Assembly: GCA_021790515.1 (NCBI GenBank)
Contig: JAJYHV010000026.1
Span: 1-64,000 of the forward strand
DNA: 64,000 nt
Source: Pseudomonadota bacterium
Lineage (GTDB): Bacteria > Pseudomonadota > Gammaproteobacteria > Burkholderiales > Sulfuriferulaceae
Direction: 5' to 3'
Made by a program: the position numbers and the translations under genes. Under the pieces are notes generated by a model. The model had not been told where the DNA came from and ran no database searches. It saw only the letters and a list, made by a program, of their open reading frames with translations. Below, piece by piece: positions 41,901 through 53,025 of the stretch (within the stretch, counting starts at the first letter, position 1; each line of letters begins with the position of its first letter).

Positions 41901-42365
41901 GGCCTGATAACCCGCATTGATTAATTGTTCACGCAATTGGTTGATGTCCAGCCTTTGACCACGATGCAGCAGAAAGCTGTGTGCGGTGAGCCATTCGCGC
42001 GGTGGTAACCGGCCCAGCGCGCTGGAAACCGGTACGATGATGACATTGCATTGTCCTGTTGCCAGGAGATAAAGACTGGACAAGCGTTCAGATACCAAAT
42101 CCTGGTGGGGGGAGAACTGGTCGTAAGGCAGAGTTTCCCAGTCCGGCAGAAAACGGATGTTCAGCGCTGGTGCAAACCAGTGCATTTCTTCCTGCAGGCG
42201 GCGTGCATCACTGCTTTGGGCGCACAGAATGAAAAGTGGATGGTGCCGTTGCGCGAGGTTGGCGAGTGCCAATGCATCACCGCTGCCATACCAGTTGGTA
42301 ACAGGCAACCGGTGACCCGGTTGAGGAATTGGGATGGAAAACGGCATAAGACGGGCAGGTAACAC
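38949..42365 (-). CDS. mfd: Transcription-repair coupling factor
   Basis: [51 protein letters not shown]. Confidence 0.97.
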   Translation of the reverse strand: [1138 protein letters not shown]

Positions 42366-42423
42366 GGAATGGAAGCGGGGATTTTACCTGAAATGAGGCG
42401 CACTGTTCACGTTTGAGGGTTAA

Positions 42424-42472
42424 GTGATTAATTCCCACACGGTCGCGACGGTGGCTTGGCGGAATAAATTAG
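42424..42472 (+). repeat. MITE-like repeat fragment, copy F
   Basis: GTGATTAATTCCCACACGGTCGCGACGGTGGCTTGGCGGAAT. Confidence 0.7.
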
Positions 42473-42480
42473 CGGCTCCG

Positions 42481-44790
42481 TCAATGTTCGGGTTTTGTTT
42501 TTTCCCATTCTTCCAGCATCAGTTGCAGAAAGAGTTGCAATTTTTCTTCGACCAGATCCCAATATTGGTTTCTGAAATGATCACTGGCGTGTTGGGCAGC
42601 AATGCCGATGGCGTGGTGGTAATCATGATGCAGTTGCGCCATGAGCGTGCCTTCGCCATGACCGAGGCGCTCCTGCACGCCGTATCCGCGGCATTGGCGA
42701 CTGTCGCCGAGCGACTGGGTATCAAGTTCTGCCGGGTTGATCATGAACATTTTCTTGATGGAGTTGTGCGATGCCATGGTGCCGGCATAATAACCAAACA
42801 AGGTTTGCGGCAATTCGGCTGTGACGGGTTGGTAGGTATCGAGGAAGCGATCGAGTTCGCTGAAATTCAGTGGTCGTGAAATGGCGTAGCCTTGCAGGAA
42901 AGGAATACCGGTGGTTTGCATGGCATCCAGAATCGTGGGGGTTTCGATGCCTTCTACAATCAAATCGACTTTCAGGTCCATGGCGAGGTTCTGAATGGCT
43001 CGTACGAAGTGCAGGTCTTGCGGACGCCGCTCCAGATGTCGCACAAAGTTTTCATCCAGTTTGATGGTGTCGATGGGAAATTCGTTCAGGCGTAATGCGC
43101 GACCGTCACTGTTGTCAATGTCATCCAGCGTGAGTTTGACGCCTAGTTCTTTGATTTGCTGCAATAGACTGAGTGTGGCGTTGTTTTCAAGGAAGTCGTG
43201 GCGCTTTAGAATTTCCAGACTGATGCGTTCCGGTGCTATGCCATTGGCAGTAATAATATTGCTCAGCGCCGTGATGAAAAGCGGGGTGAGGCAGGCAGGA
43301 TTGACGTTGAACGATAACCAGAGCTTGGTGTCCGGGTGCCGTTCATCGAGACGTTTTAAATCCTGTAAGGCTTGTCCAAGCAGCAGGGTACTGATGTCAC
43401 ACAGGTTTTTGGTGTCGAGGTTGGGCAGAAACTGGTTTGGATCCAACGTGCGACCATTTTCATCTTTTAATCTGGCCAGTGCTTCAATGCCAACCACCAA
43501 CTCGGTTTTGCTGGCGATGATGGGTTGGTAATTGATGTCCAGATGTCCGTTTTCCAGTAGGCGCTGTGTGTTCTGGCTGCTGATGGGCAGCAGTTTTTCG
43601 CCAAACAATGCCCAGAAGCGGTCTCGATTATTTTTGTGGGATTTGCTTTCGTACAGGGCATGATCGGCGCAGCGCAATAATTGATCGCTGATGTCCGCAT
43701 CACCATACGGATATAAATAGATACCCATGCTGGTGCCAACCTGAATTTCGTCACCGCTGGGCAATAGTATGGGTGCGGTGATGGCGGCATGAATTTTTTC
43801 CAGCAGGGGGATGAGGTCGTTTATTCCGCACAGGTCTTCAATCAGCAAAACAAATTCGTCGCCACCCAAACGCGCCACCATGTCGGATTTACGCAAATGT
43901 TCGGGGATGCGTCTGCTTAGCGTGATCAATACGTAATCGCCAATTTCGTGGCCGTAAGTGTCATTGACCGGTTTGAAGCCATCGAGATCAAGCATGCAGA
44001 CAGCCATGGCCTTGTCGTGGCGCTGACAGCGTATCATGGCCTGGGAAAGATGACTTTGCAGCAGGCGACGGTTAGGCAGGTCGGTCAGTTCGTCGTACAT
44101 GGCCATCCGGTGCAGCTTTTTTTCCTGCTGCTTGTGCGGGCTGCCGTCCAGATATTTGCCGACATAGTGGGTGATATTGCCCTGCGGATCGGTCAGGGCG
44201 ACGATGCTGACGTGGTCGAGGTAGATGTCACCATTTTTGCGCCGGTTGGTGAATTCGCCTTGCCAGGTTTTTTGTTGCTGCAAGACGTGTTGCATGGTAT
44301 CGCGGACGGATTGGGCAATTGCGCCGGAACGCAGAAAGGCGGGGGTTTTGTATTGCAGGTCGGCAGTGGTGTAACCTGTCCAGCGCGTAAAAGCGGCGTT
44401 GACGAACAGGATACGGTGTGCGACGTCGGTAACCAGTACCGCTTCATCGAGGGTATCCAAGGTTTTTAGCAAGATTGACGTTAAACCGGAATCACTGTTT
44501 TCTACGGGACCAGTAGCCTGTCGGACTTGATTTGCCATGCCCGTTGCAACCAGAAAACGATGGATGCAGGGCGTAAAACGCAGCGAATGGTCATTCCATT
44601 GGCAAGTTTTACAACGCCGCAGACGCGGTTTCTGGTTGCAACCCAAAGGGCAGGACGGCTGCGCGGCACATTGCATCGTTGCGAACCGCTTGTTGTGGGC
44701 AACACAACGTTGCATTTCGCGCCTTGCACTGCACCACGCAGCCAGTCTGCGGGTACGACGAATCAAGTCCGACAGGCTCCTAGATGACAT
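42481..44790 (-). CDS. PAS-GGDEF-EAL protein; N-terminus possibly encoded by MITE copy G (core gene starts near 44500-44538)
   Basis: PAS LVTDVAHRILFVNAAFTRWTGY; ARLGGDEFVLLIEDL; GIEALARL...VEGIET. Confidence 0.88.
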   Translation of the reverse strand: MSSRSLSDLIRRTRRLAAWCSARREMQRCVAHNKRFATMQCAAQPSCPLGCNQKPRLRRCKTCQWNDHSLRFTPCIHRFLVATGMANQVRQATGPVENSDSGLTSILLKTLDTLDEAVLVTDVAHRILFVNAAFTRWTGYTTADLQYKTPAFLRSGAIAQSVRDTMQHVLQQQKTWQGEFTNRRKNGDIYLDHVSIVALTDPQGNITHYVGKYLDGSPHKQQEKKLHRMAMYDELTDLPNRRLLQSHLSQAMIRCQRHDKAMAVCMLDLDGFKPVNDTYGHEIGDYVLITLSRRIPEHLRKSDMVARLGGDEFVLLIEDLCGINDLIPLLEKIHAAITAPILLPSGDEIQVGTSMGIYLYPYGDADISDQLLRCADHALYESKSHKNNRDRFWALFGEKLLPISSQNTQRLLENGHLDINYQPIIASKTELVVGIEALARLKDENGRTLDPNQFLPNLDTKNLCDISTLLLGQALQDLKRLDERHPDTKLWLSFNVNPACLTPLFITALSNIITANGIAPERISLEILKRHDFLENNATLSLLQQIKELGVKLTLDDIDNSDGRALRLNEFPIDTIKLDENFVRHLERRPQDLHFVRAIQNLAMDLKVDLIVEGIETPTILDAMQTTGIPFLQGYAISRPLNFSELDRFLDTYQPVTAELPQTLFGYYAGTMASHNSIKKMFMINPAELDTQSLGDSRQCRGYGVQERLGHGEGTLMAQLHHDYHHAIGIAAQHASDHFRNQYWDLVEEKLQLFLQLMLEEWEKTKPEH
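44515..44778 (+). repeat. Complete 264-bp MITE-like element, copy G, with perfect 18-bp TIRs and nested 100-bp element (44543-44642)
   Basis: AGCCTGTCGGACTTGATT (44515-44532) and AATCAAGTCCGACAGGCT (44761-44778) are exact inverse complements; inner GTTGCAACCAGAAA...TTTCTGGTTGCAAC. Confidence 0.9.
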
Positions 44791-44898
44791 CTTGTCTTCC
44801 CTGTATACAATATGTTCTTCCCTGATGTTCTTCCCTGAAGAGAGGTATGACTGGTTTTCCGGTGCTTATCGAACTGCTGATTTATCCCTTTGCGAGCC

Positions 44899-44945
44899 GC
44901 GTCTTGCATTTCATTCCGCCAAGCCTCCGTCGCGACCATGTGGGA
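44899..44945 (-). repeat. MITE-like repeat fragment, copy H (inverted)
   Basis: tcttgcatttcattccgccaagcctccgtcgcgaccatgtggga is the reverse complement of the type-1 element core. Confidence 0.7.
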
Positions 44946-45191
44946 ACAAGTCAATGATTTTTGTTTTTGTGTACGTAATTTTACGCGCAAATCCAGATCG
45001 ACGTCCAGATGACTTTGGAGTTTTCTGGCTGGCATATTCTGATAAAACTCCAGATTTGTTTTATCAGATCATCATCACGGCCATGTGGGCATAAATCAAC
45101 ATTTCCTGAAATTTGCATGTGTCGTTTTACAAGCGTTCTGTAAATGTCATATTCGGGTTAGAATCGGGACATTGTAGATCAATGATAGATA

Positions 45192-45773
45192 ATGGTTGTC
45201 GTGATGCCAATTAATTTGCCCAATCTGCTGACCTGGCTGCGCATCGTGCTGATTCCGCTGATGGTGGCAGTATTCTATTTTCCGGTCGACTGGTGGCTGA
45301 GCATACATCGGGACGCCGCGGCTGCCGCGATGTTTGGTGTCGCAGCATTGACTGACTGGTTGGATGGATATCTGGCACGCGTGCTCAGACAGACTTCGGC
45401 ATTTGGTGCGTTTCTCGATCCGGTGGCTGACAAGTTGATGGTGGCAGCTGCGTTGGTCATGCTGGTGCAGTTGCATCGGGTCGATGCGCTGGTGGCGTTT
45501 ATTATCATCGGGCGGGAGATTACCATTTCTGCCTTGCGGGAATGGATGGCTGGAATGGGCGCTGGTGGCAGTGTCGCGGTGTCAATGTTGGGCAAAATCA
45601 AGACCGCGGTGCAGATGTTGGCTATTCTCTGTTTGTTATGGCACACGCCGTTGATTGGTTGGAAGGTACAACAAACGGGCACCTGGCTTATCTGGCTGGC
45701 GGCGCTGTTAACCTTGTGGTCAATGGTGTATTATCTGCGCTGCGCGTGGAGGGAGATTGTGCATCGTGGATAA
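45192..45773 (+). CDS. pgsA: CDP-diacylglycerol-glycerol-3-phosphate 3-phosphatidyltransferase
   Basis: DWLDGYLARVLRQTSAFGAFLDPVADKL signature; start may be 45204. Confidence 0.94.
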   Translation: MVVVMPINLPNLLTWLRIVLIPLMVAVFYFPVDWWLSIHRDAAAAAMFGVAALTDWLDGYLARVLRQTSAFGAFLDPVADKLMVAAALVMLVQLHRVDALVAFIIIGREITISALREWMAGMGAGGSVAVSMLGKIKTAVQMLAILCLLWHTPLIGWKVQQTGTWLIWLAALLTLWSMVYYLRCAWREIVHRG

Positions 45774-47679
45774 CCATACTCTGGTAGCAGAGACAATGGC
45801 GGCAAGTGATGGTGGCAGGAAACGGAATCTGGCGGCATTGGCGCTAGCCGCTATTGGTGTGGTGTTTGGTGATATCGGTACCAGCCCCTTGTATGCCTTG
45901 CAAACGGTTTTTGCGACGGGTCACGGTGTAGACGTCAACACGGGAAACCTGTACGGCATTTTGTCACTGGTTTTGTGGTCGCTGTTGCTGGTCGTGGCGC
46001 TCAAGTTTGTGGTGTTCATCATGCGGGCCGATAACCACGGTGAAGGTGGCATCATGGCGTTGATGGCACTGATCCGGCGCTTGCTGCGCGAGGATGAGCG
46101 CATTCGTAACATGTTGATCATGTTTGGCCTGTTCGGAGCAGCACTTTTTTTTGGTGACGGCATTATCACGCCGGCCATTTCAGTGCTTTCCGCCATGGAA
46201 GGTCTGGAGGTGGCTGCCCCCGGTTTCACACCGTTCGTCATCCCGTTGTCATTGCTGGTGCTGGTGGGGCTGTTTTATATCCAGAGCAAGGGTACTTCTA
46301 CTGTCGGTACATTGTTTGGTCCGGTCATGGTGGTGTGGTTCGCCGTGATTGCGGTGCTGGGCGTGTTGCAGATTGCTCGCGCGCCACAGATTCTGCAAGC
46401 GGCGAACCCCATTTACGCCATCGGATTTCTGACCGGGCATGGTATACATGGATTTCTGGCGCTTGGCGCTGTGGTGTTGACGGTCACCGGCGCAGAGGCG
46501 CTGTATGCCGATATGGGGCATTTTGGTCCGCAACCGATCCGTTTGTCCTGGTTTTTGTTGGTCTTGCCCGCACTGGTATTGAATTATTTCGGTCAGGGTG
46601 CGCTGATGATGCTTGATCATGCCACGGCAGCCAATCCGTTTTATGCCATGGCACCCAAGTGGGCGTTATACCCGATGGTGGCGCTGTCCACTGTGGCAAC
46701 AGTCATCGCATCGCAAGCGGTCATTTCCGGCGTGTTTTCCATGACACAGCAGGCGATTCAGCTGGGTTTCTTGCCGCGAACCAATGTCGTGCATACGTCG
46801 GCTCGCGAAATCGGTCAGATTTACGTGCCGTCGATGAATTGGGTGATGATGCTGGGCGTTGTCGCGCTGATTCTGGGGTTTCGGTCTTCGGCAAATCTGG
46901 GTTGGGCTTATGGTCTGGCGGTGACAGGCACCATTACGATTGATACTTTGCTTGTGTTCGTGGTGGCGCGGCGCATGTGGCATTGGAATAAAGTGGTGGC
47001 GCTGGGGGGGTTGGCGTTTTTCCTTACGATAGACTTGGCGTTTTTTGGCGCCAATCTGGTCAAGATTTTTGAAGGAGGCTGGTTCCCGCTGGCGATTGGC
47101 GGCATCATGTTTACGCTGATGAGCACATGGAAACGCGGGCGTGAATTGTTGGCCGAACGTTTGCAGGCGCAGTCGATTGCGTTAAAACCTTTCGTGCAGG
47201 GTTTGATGGAAGATTCGCCCTTGCGTGTGCCGGGCACAGCGATATTTCTGACGACCAATCTGAACAATGTGCCCCATGCCATGCTGCATAACCTGCTGCA
47301 CAACAAAGTGTTGCATGAAACGGTCGTCGTGTTGACTGTTGTCATGCGTAACAAACCCTGGATAGAAAACCAGGAACGCTTGCAGGTGGAGAAAATTGCA
47401 GCCGGCTTCTATAGTATTTCCATACATTTTGGTTTTAAAGAAGAGCCCAATGTGCCTTTGGCGCTGGCTCCGCTGAAGTTGCGCGGTAATCCGTTGAATC
47501 TGATGGAAACATCGTTCTTCCTGAGCCGCGAAACGTTGGTGGTGACTAAAATGCCGGGCATGGCCTTATGGCGTGAACGACTGTTTGTCAGCATGGCGCG
47601 TAATGGCAGCAGTGCAACGGCGTTTTTCCATATTCCCACCAATCGGGTTATCGAGTTGGGTACGCAAGTAGAGTTGTAA
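45757..47679 (+). CDS. kup: Low-affinity potassium transporter Kup
   Basis: [38 protein letters not shown]; start probably 45766 (GTG) or 45796. Confidence 0.95.
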   Translation: MCIVDNHTLVAETMAASDGGRKRNLAALALAAIGVVFGDIGTSPLYALQTVFATGHGVDVNTGNLYGILSLVLWSLLLVVALKFVVFIMRADNHGEGGIMALMALIRRLLREDERIRNMLIMFGLFGAALFFGDGIITPAISVLSAMEGLEVAAPGFTPFVIPLSLLVLVGLFYIQSKGTSTVGTLFGPVMVVWFAVIAVLGVLQIARAPQILQAANPIYAIGFLTGHGIHGFLALGAVVLTVTGAEALYADMGHFGPQPIRLSWFLLVLPALVLNYFGQGALMMLDHATAANPFYAMAPKWALYPMVALSTVATVIASQAVISGVFSMTQQAIQLGFLPRTNVVHTSAREIGQIYVPSMNWVMMLGVVALILGFRSSANLGWAYGLAVTGTITIDTLLVFVVARRMWHWNKVVALGGLAFFLTIDLAFFGANLVKIFEGGWFPLAIGGIMFTLMSTWKRGRELLAERLQAQSIALKPFVQGLMEDSPLRVPGTAIFLTTNLNNVPHAMLHNLLHNKVLHETVVVLTVVMRNKPWIENQERLQVEKIAAGFYSISIHFGFKEEPNVPLALAPLKLRGNPLNLMETSFFLSRETLVVTKMPGMALWRERLFVSMARNGSSATAFFHIPTNRVIELGTQVEL

Positions 47680-47692
47680 TGGTGGAATTGTC

Positions 47693-48229
47693 ATGGCGGT
47701 TCGTCAGGTATTGAGAATGGGCGATGCCCGTTTGCTGGAACGCGCGCAGCCAGTGCTGGATTTTGGCGCCCCCGGTCTGCAGGAATTGCTGATTGACATG
47801 CGGGATACGATGGCCGCCTTGCAGGGTGCCGGTTTGGCTGCGCCACAGATTGGTGTTGGGTTGCAGGTGGTCATTTTTGGTGTTGAACGCAATTTGCGTT
47901 ACCCGGAGGCCGAGGCCGTTCCGGAAACGGTGCTGATCAACCCGGTACTCACATCGCTGGATGATGAAATCGATGAGGCGTGGGAGGGTTGTCTGTCTGT
48001 GCCGGGGATGCGAGGGTTGGTGCCACGGCATCGCCACGTACGATACCGTGGTTTCGATGCCGAGGGCAAGCCGATTGATCGCAGTGTGAGCGGTTTCCAT
48101 GCCCGGGTAGTGCAACATGAGGTCGATCACCTGTTTGGCGTGCTATATCCGATGCGGATTCGGGATTTGCGTCAATTCGGTTTCAGTGAGGTATTGTTTC
48201 CGGGCAGGGATGTGACGCTTGACGACTGA
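47693..48229 (+). CDS. def: Peptide deformylase
   Basis: [31 protein letters not shown]. Confidence 0.95.
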   Translation: MAVRQVLRMGDARLLERAQPVLDFGAPGLQELLIDMRDTMAALQGAGLAAPQIGVGLQVVIFGVERNLRYPEAEAVPETVLINPVLTSLDDEIDEAWEGCLSVPGMRGLVPRHRHVRYRGFDAEGKPIDRSVSGFHARVVQHEVDHLFGVLYPMRIRDLRQFGFSEVLFPGRDVTLDD

Positions 48230-51200
48230 ACCGCGCTTCATTCACTTGCGCTTGCATTCGGAATATTCGATTACCGATGGTATTGTGCGGATTGATGATG
48301 CGGTAGCGCGAGCGGTGTCCGACGATATGCCGGCGCTGGCATTGACGGATCTCGCCAACGTGTTCGGGTTGGTGAAGTTTTATCAGGCTGCGCGTGGTCA
48401 AGGCGTCAAACCCATTATAGGCTGTGATGTTTGGGTTGATCGGCCGGAATTGGGCGGGCGCGCGGTTCGAGTCCTGTTTCTGGTGCAAAATCTGTTGGGT
48501 TATCGACGTTTGTCGGCATGGTTGACACGGGCTTATCGTGATCATCGTGTAGGCGGGCGAGCACAATTGCGTATGGAATGGCTGCGTGAAACGGGTACTG
48601 ATGGCGTCATTGCTCTGTCTGGCGCGCAATGGGGTGATGTGGGGCAATCGTTGCTTGCCGAAGACAAGGTGGCTGCCAGCCGGTTTGCCCTGCAGTGGGC
48701 AAACTTGTTTCCTCAACGTTATTACCTCGAAATCCAGCGCACAGGCAGTCAGGATGCGGAAACCTGTTTGCGTCGCACGGTGATGCTGGCGGGCGAGTTG
48801 AATTTGCCTGTGGTGGCGACGCACCCGATTCAATTCATGGATACCGAAGACTTCAAGGCACACGAGACACGGGTGTGTATCGCAGAAGGATTTTTGCTGG
48901 CGGATAAACGCAGGCCGCAACTATTTACCGATGCGCAGTATTTCAAGCGCCAGGATGAAATGTGCGCGCTGTTTGCCGATTTGCCACAGGCACTGGAAAA
49001 TAGCGTGCAGATTGCACTGCGTTGTTCGCTGGAACTACCCTTGGGCAAAAGTCATTTGCCGGTTTTTCCTGTTCCTGATGGCATTACGCTTGACGCGTTT
49101 TTGCGGCAGCGCGCGCAGGAAGGTTTGCTGAAAAGGCTGTTGTTGCTGTTTCCGGACACAGTCGTGCGTGAGCAGCAGATGGAGCGCTATCGGGAGCGGC
49201 TGGATTTTGAGTTGGCGACCATCATTCAGATGCAGTTTCCTGGTTATTTTCTGATTGTGGCTGATTTTATCAATTGGGCCAAACAGAATGGTGTGCCGGT
49301 AGGGCCAGGCCGTGGATCAGGCGCGGGGTCGCTGGTGGCGTATGCGTTGGGTATTACTGATCTGGACCCATTGCCCTATGATTTGCTGTTTGAACGCTTT
49401 TTGAACCCGGAGCGTGTGTCGATGCCCGATTTTGACGTGGATTTCTGTCAGGACGGCCGTGAGCGGGTGATTCACTATGTGCGCGATCAGTATGGCGCAG
49501 AAGCGGTATCGCAGATTGTAACGTTCGGTACATTGGGGTCGCGCTCGGTGATTCGTGACGTGGGACGGGTTCTGGATTTGCCGTATAATTTGTGCGATCA
49601 ATTGTCCAAGTTGATTCCGATTGAAGGTGTCAAACCCGTCTCATTGGCCGTCGCACTGGAAAAAGAGCCACAGCTACGCGAGCGTTATGACAATGAAGAA
49701 GATGTTCATGAATTGTTCGATCTGGCGCGCAAACTGGAAGATTTGACGCGCAACGTGGGCATGCATGCCGGAGGCGTGTTGATTGCACCGGGAAAAATCA
49801 GCGATTTTTGTCCGGTGTACGTGGCCGATGGATCGGACTCGGTAGTGTCCCAGTTCGACAAGGATGACGTAGAAAAAGCCGGATTGGTCAAGTTTGACTT
49901 TCTCGGTCTGCGTACATTGACCATTCTGGATTGGGCGGTGCGTTATGTGGCGCAACTGTCGCCGGAAGGCAAGGCGCCATTTACACTGGAGACCTTGCCG
50001 CTGGATGACCGCCCTACTTATGCATTATTGAAATCGGCGCGTACCACGGCGGTGTTCCAACTCGAATCGCGGGGCATGAAAGACCTGATTCGTCGCTTGC
50101 AGCCGGATTGCTTCGAGGATGTGGTGGCGCTGGTGGCGTTGTTCCGACCTGGTCCGCTCGAGTCGGGGATGGTGGATGATTTCATCAACCGTAAGCATGG
50201 TCGCGCTCGCGTGGATTATATGCATCCTTCGCTGGAAGCGACACTCAAACCAACGTATGGCGTGATTGTGTATCAGGAACAGGTGATGCAGATTGCCCAG
50301 ATTATGGGAAGTTATACTTTGGGTGGTGCCGATTTGCTGCGACGCGCCATGGGCAAGAAAAAAGCAGAAGAAATGGCGCAGCATCGCGGCCTGTTCGTGC
50401 AAGGAGCTGTCAAACAGGGCGTCAATGAAGCGCTGGCCACCGGCATTTTTGATTTGATGGAAAAATTCGCGGGCTACGGTTTCAACAAATCCCATTCGGC
50501 GGCGTACGCATTGGTGGCTTACCAGACCGCATGGCTGAAAACCCATCATCCGGCGGCATTCATGGCCGCCACGTTGTCAGCGGATATGGACGATACCGAC
50601 AAGGTGCGACTGTTTTGTGATGAAGCCAAGGCAATGGGGTTGACGTTATTGCCACCGGACATCAATGTGTCGGGCTATCGTTTTGTACCGGAATCCGTGC
50701 AGCAGATTCGTTATGGGCTGGGTGCGGTCAAGGGTACTGGTGAGGCGGCCATTGTCGCCATCATTGCGGCAAGAGATGCCGGTGGCCGATTTGTGGACAT
50801 GTTTGATCTGGTGAAACGGATTGATCGGCGCAGCGTCAACAGGCGTGCGCTGGAAGCATTGATACGCGCTGGCGCGCTGGATGATATCGGTGGTCATCAT
50901 CGCGCGAGTTTGCTGGCCAGCCTGGGCGCTGCCATGGAGTGGGCGGAACAGCAGGCTTTGGCGGCAAATCAGCATAGTCTGTTTGGTGGCGATGATCATC
51001 AGGAGAGCATGTGTTTGACTGAGTTGGCGCCATGGTCTGAACAACAGCGCCTGCTGGAAGAGAAAGCGGCATTGGGATTTTATTTCAGCGGGCATCCTTT
51101 TCACGCATGGAAAGACGCGTTGGCAGACATGGTGAAATTGCGACTGGATCAATTGCAGCCAACACAGAAACCCGTGCTGTTGGCGGGTATCGTGGTCAGT

Positions 51201-51659
51201 TTGCGAACGCAAATGACGCGTCGAGGCAAAATGGCTTTTGTGATGCTGGACGACGGTGATGGCAGTATCGAAGTGCCGATTTTTAATGAGTTGTTCGAGC
51301 GGTATCGTGACTGGTTGAAAGAAGATCGTTTGTTGCTGGTGGAAGGCAAGGTGGGGCGCGATGATTACTCTGGTGGTCTGCGCGTGCAGGTTGATCGATT
51401 GTTTGATTTGACCTCGGCGCGGACGCAATATGCCCGTCAATTGTTACTGACAGTCCAACAAGGTATGTCAGCCGATCAATTGCAAGCGCAGTTGCGTCCA
51501 TATTGTGATGCGGCAGGTTGTCCGGTGCGGGTGAGTTATCATTTACCGAATGCCGTGGCAGAGTTGGAACTGGGCGAGGCGTGGAAGGTCGTGCTACACG
51601 ATACCTTGCTGGGTTCCTTGCGCGAAACAGGTATCGTCGCGACCGTTGTGTTTGGGTGA
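48219..51659 (+). CDS. dnaE: DNA polymerase III subunit alpha
   Basis: [63 protein letters not shown]. Confidence 0.98.
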   Translation: MTTEPRFIHLRLHSEYSITDGIVRIDDAVARAVSDDMPALALTDLANVFGLVKFYQAARGQGVKPIIGCDVWVDRPELGGRAVRVLFLVQNLLGYRRLSAWLTRAYRDHRVGGRAQLRMEWLRETGTDGVIALSGAQWGDVGQSLLAEDKVAASRFALQWANLFPQRYYLEIQRTGSQDAETCLRRTVMLAGELNLPVVATHPIQFMDTEDFKAHETRVCIAEGFLLADKRRPQLFTDAQYFKRQDEMCALFADLPQALENSVQIALRCSLELPLGKSHLPVFPVPDGITLDAFLRQRAQEGLLKRLLLLFPDTVVREQQMERYRERLDFELATIIQMQFPGYFLIVADFINWAKQNGVPVGPGRGSGAGSLVAYALGITDLDPLPYDLLFERFLNPERVSMPDFDVDFCQDGRERVIHYVRDQYGAEAVSQIVTFGTLGSRSVIRDVGRVLDLPYNLCDQLSKLIPIEGVKPVSLAVALEKEPQLRERYDNEEDVHELFDLARKLEDLTRNVGMHAGGVLIAPGKISDFCPVYVADGSDSVVSQFDKDDVEKAGLVKFDFLGLRTLTILDWAVRYVAQLSPEGKAPFTLETLPLDDRPTYALLKSARTTAVFQLESRGMKDLIRRLQPDCFEDVVALVALFRPGPLESGMVDDFINRKHGRARVDYMHPSLEATLKPTYGVIVYQEQVMQIAQIMGSYTLGGADLLRRAMGKKKAEEMAQHRGLFVQGAVKQGVNEALATGIFDLMEKFAGYGFNKSHSAAYALVAYQTAWLKTHHPAAFMAATLSADMDDTDKVRLFCDEAKAMGLTLLPPDINVSGYRFVPESVQQIRYGLGAVKGTGEAAIVAIIAARDAGGRFVDMFDLVKRIDRRSVNRRALEALIRAGALDDIGGHHRASLLASLGAAMEWAEQQALAANQHSLFGGDDHQESMCLTELAPWSEQQRLLEEKAALGFYFSGHPFHAWKDALADMVKLRLDQLQPTQKPVLLAGIVVSLRTQMTRRGKMAFVMLDDGDGSIEVPIFNELFERYRDWLKEDRLLLVEGKVGRDDYSGGLRVQVDRLFDLTSARTQYARQLLLTVQQGMSADQLQAQLRPYCDAAGCPVRVSYHLPNAVAELELGEAWKVVLHDTLLGSLRETGIVATVVFG

Positions 51660-51837
51660 TGGTATCGGGGGCGATCGGGTATCGTAATCTGTGACCATGA
51701 TGCAATTGGACAAGACAATCTGATTGGGCTAAAATGACGCTATTGTTGCAGGGGTGTTTGAGGCGGGCGCGGTGAGAACCTTGCCCGTTTATTTTGCGCG
51801 CAGGTGTTGTACGCGCTATTTCGGTGAGGTGGTTTAG

Positions 51838-52974
51838 TTGCAACGGCATTCTGCAGTTCTTGTGTTGGCTGATGGTTCGGTGTTTCGTGGCACCAAAGTG
51901 GGTGCCAGCGGTGTTGCAGTGGGTGAAGTGGTGTTTAACACAGCCATGACCGGTTATCAGGAAATTTTGACTGACCCTTCATACGCACGCCAGATTGTGA
52001 CGTTGACATGCCCGCATGTTGGCAATACCGGAGTAAATGCCGAAGATGCCGAATCGTCGGCAATTCATGCTACCGGTCTGGTGGTGCGTGATTTGCCCGC
52101 GTTGGCAAGCAACTTTCGTTCGCGGGATGGCCTGTCTGATTGGTTGGCAGCACATGGCGTGGTGGCGATTGCGAATGTGGATACACGTAGGCTCACCCGC
52201 ATTCTTCGCGAAAAAGGTGCGCAGGCCGGTTGCATCATCGCTGGAGACACTCCGGATGAAAAATTGGCGTTATGCGAAGCGGAAGCCTTTCCGGGATTGG
52301 CCGGGATGGATCTGGCGCGAGTGGTTTCGGCTGCAGCGCGCTACGAATGGGTAGAAGGCGAGTGGTCGTTGGGACGTGGTTTTGTGCCGCCCATTGTACA
52401 GAATTGGCATGTGGTTGCTTTTGATTATGGTATCAAACGCAATATTTTACGCATGTTGGCCGCGCGCAGTTGTCGGGTGACCGTATTGCCTGCGCAGTCG
52501 AGCGCCGAAGAAGCGCTGGCGTTGCAGCCCGATGGTATTTTCCTGTCCAACGGGCCGGGCGATCCGGAAGCCTGCGATTATGCCATTGCTGCGGTAAAGA
52601 AATTGCTGGAGACAGGTATTCCAGTCTTTGGGATTTGTCTGGGGCATCAATTGCTGGCGTTGGCCTCTGGGGCGAAAACAGTCAAGATGAAATTTGGTCA
52701 CCATGGTGCCAATCATCCAGTCAAGGATCTGCAGACTGGTCGAGTGTTGATCAGCAGCCAGAATCACGGATTTGCTGTGGATGAGCAGACGCTACCGCAA
52801 AATTTGCGCGCTACGCATGTTTCATTGTTTGATGGGTCCTTGCAAGGTGTTGTGCGTACCGACGTGCCTGCGTTCAGTTTTCAGGGACACCCGGAGGCAA
52901 GCCCCGGACCACATGATGTGGCTTTGTTGTTTGATCGTTTTGTGGCGATGATGCAGGCGCATCGCACCACCTGA
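51838..52974 (+). CDS. carA: Carbamoyl-phosphate synthase small subunit (TTG start)
   Basis: [51 protein letters not shown]. Confidence 0.97.
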   Translation: MQRHSAVLVLADGSVFRGTKVGASGVAVGEVVFNTAMTGYQEILTDPSYARQIVTLTCPHVGNTGVNAEDAESSAIHATGLVVRDLPALASNFRSRDGLSDWLAAHGVVAIANVDTRRLTRILREKGAQAGCIIAGDTPDEKLALCEAEAFPGLAGMDLARVVSAAARYEWVEGEWSLGRGFVPPIVQNWHVVAFDYGIKRNILRMLAARSCRVTVLPAQSSAEEALALQPDGIFLSNGPGDPEACDYAIAAVKKLLETGIPVFGICLGHQLLALASGAKTVKMKFGHHGANHPVKDLQTGRVLISSQNHGFAVDEQTLPQNLRATHVSLFDGSLQGVVRTDVPAFSFQGHPEASPGPHDVALLFDRFVAMMQAHRTT

Positions 52975-53025
52975 TTTTCTTTCGGTATTTTCTTTCGGTA
53001 TGTCAGTTTCACTGGTGCCGTTCTT

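Noticed and set aside
44515-44778. Integron attC or group II intron interpretation of the palindromic element
   Set aside because: Perfect terminal inverted repeats and dispersed copies fit a MITE; no integrase or RT and no attC core sites seen.
44806-44840. Short tandem repeat TGTTCTTCCCTGA x2
   Set aside because: Only two short units in a non-coding spacer; not enough to call a functional element.
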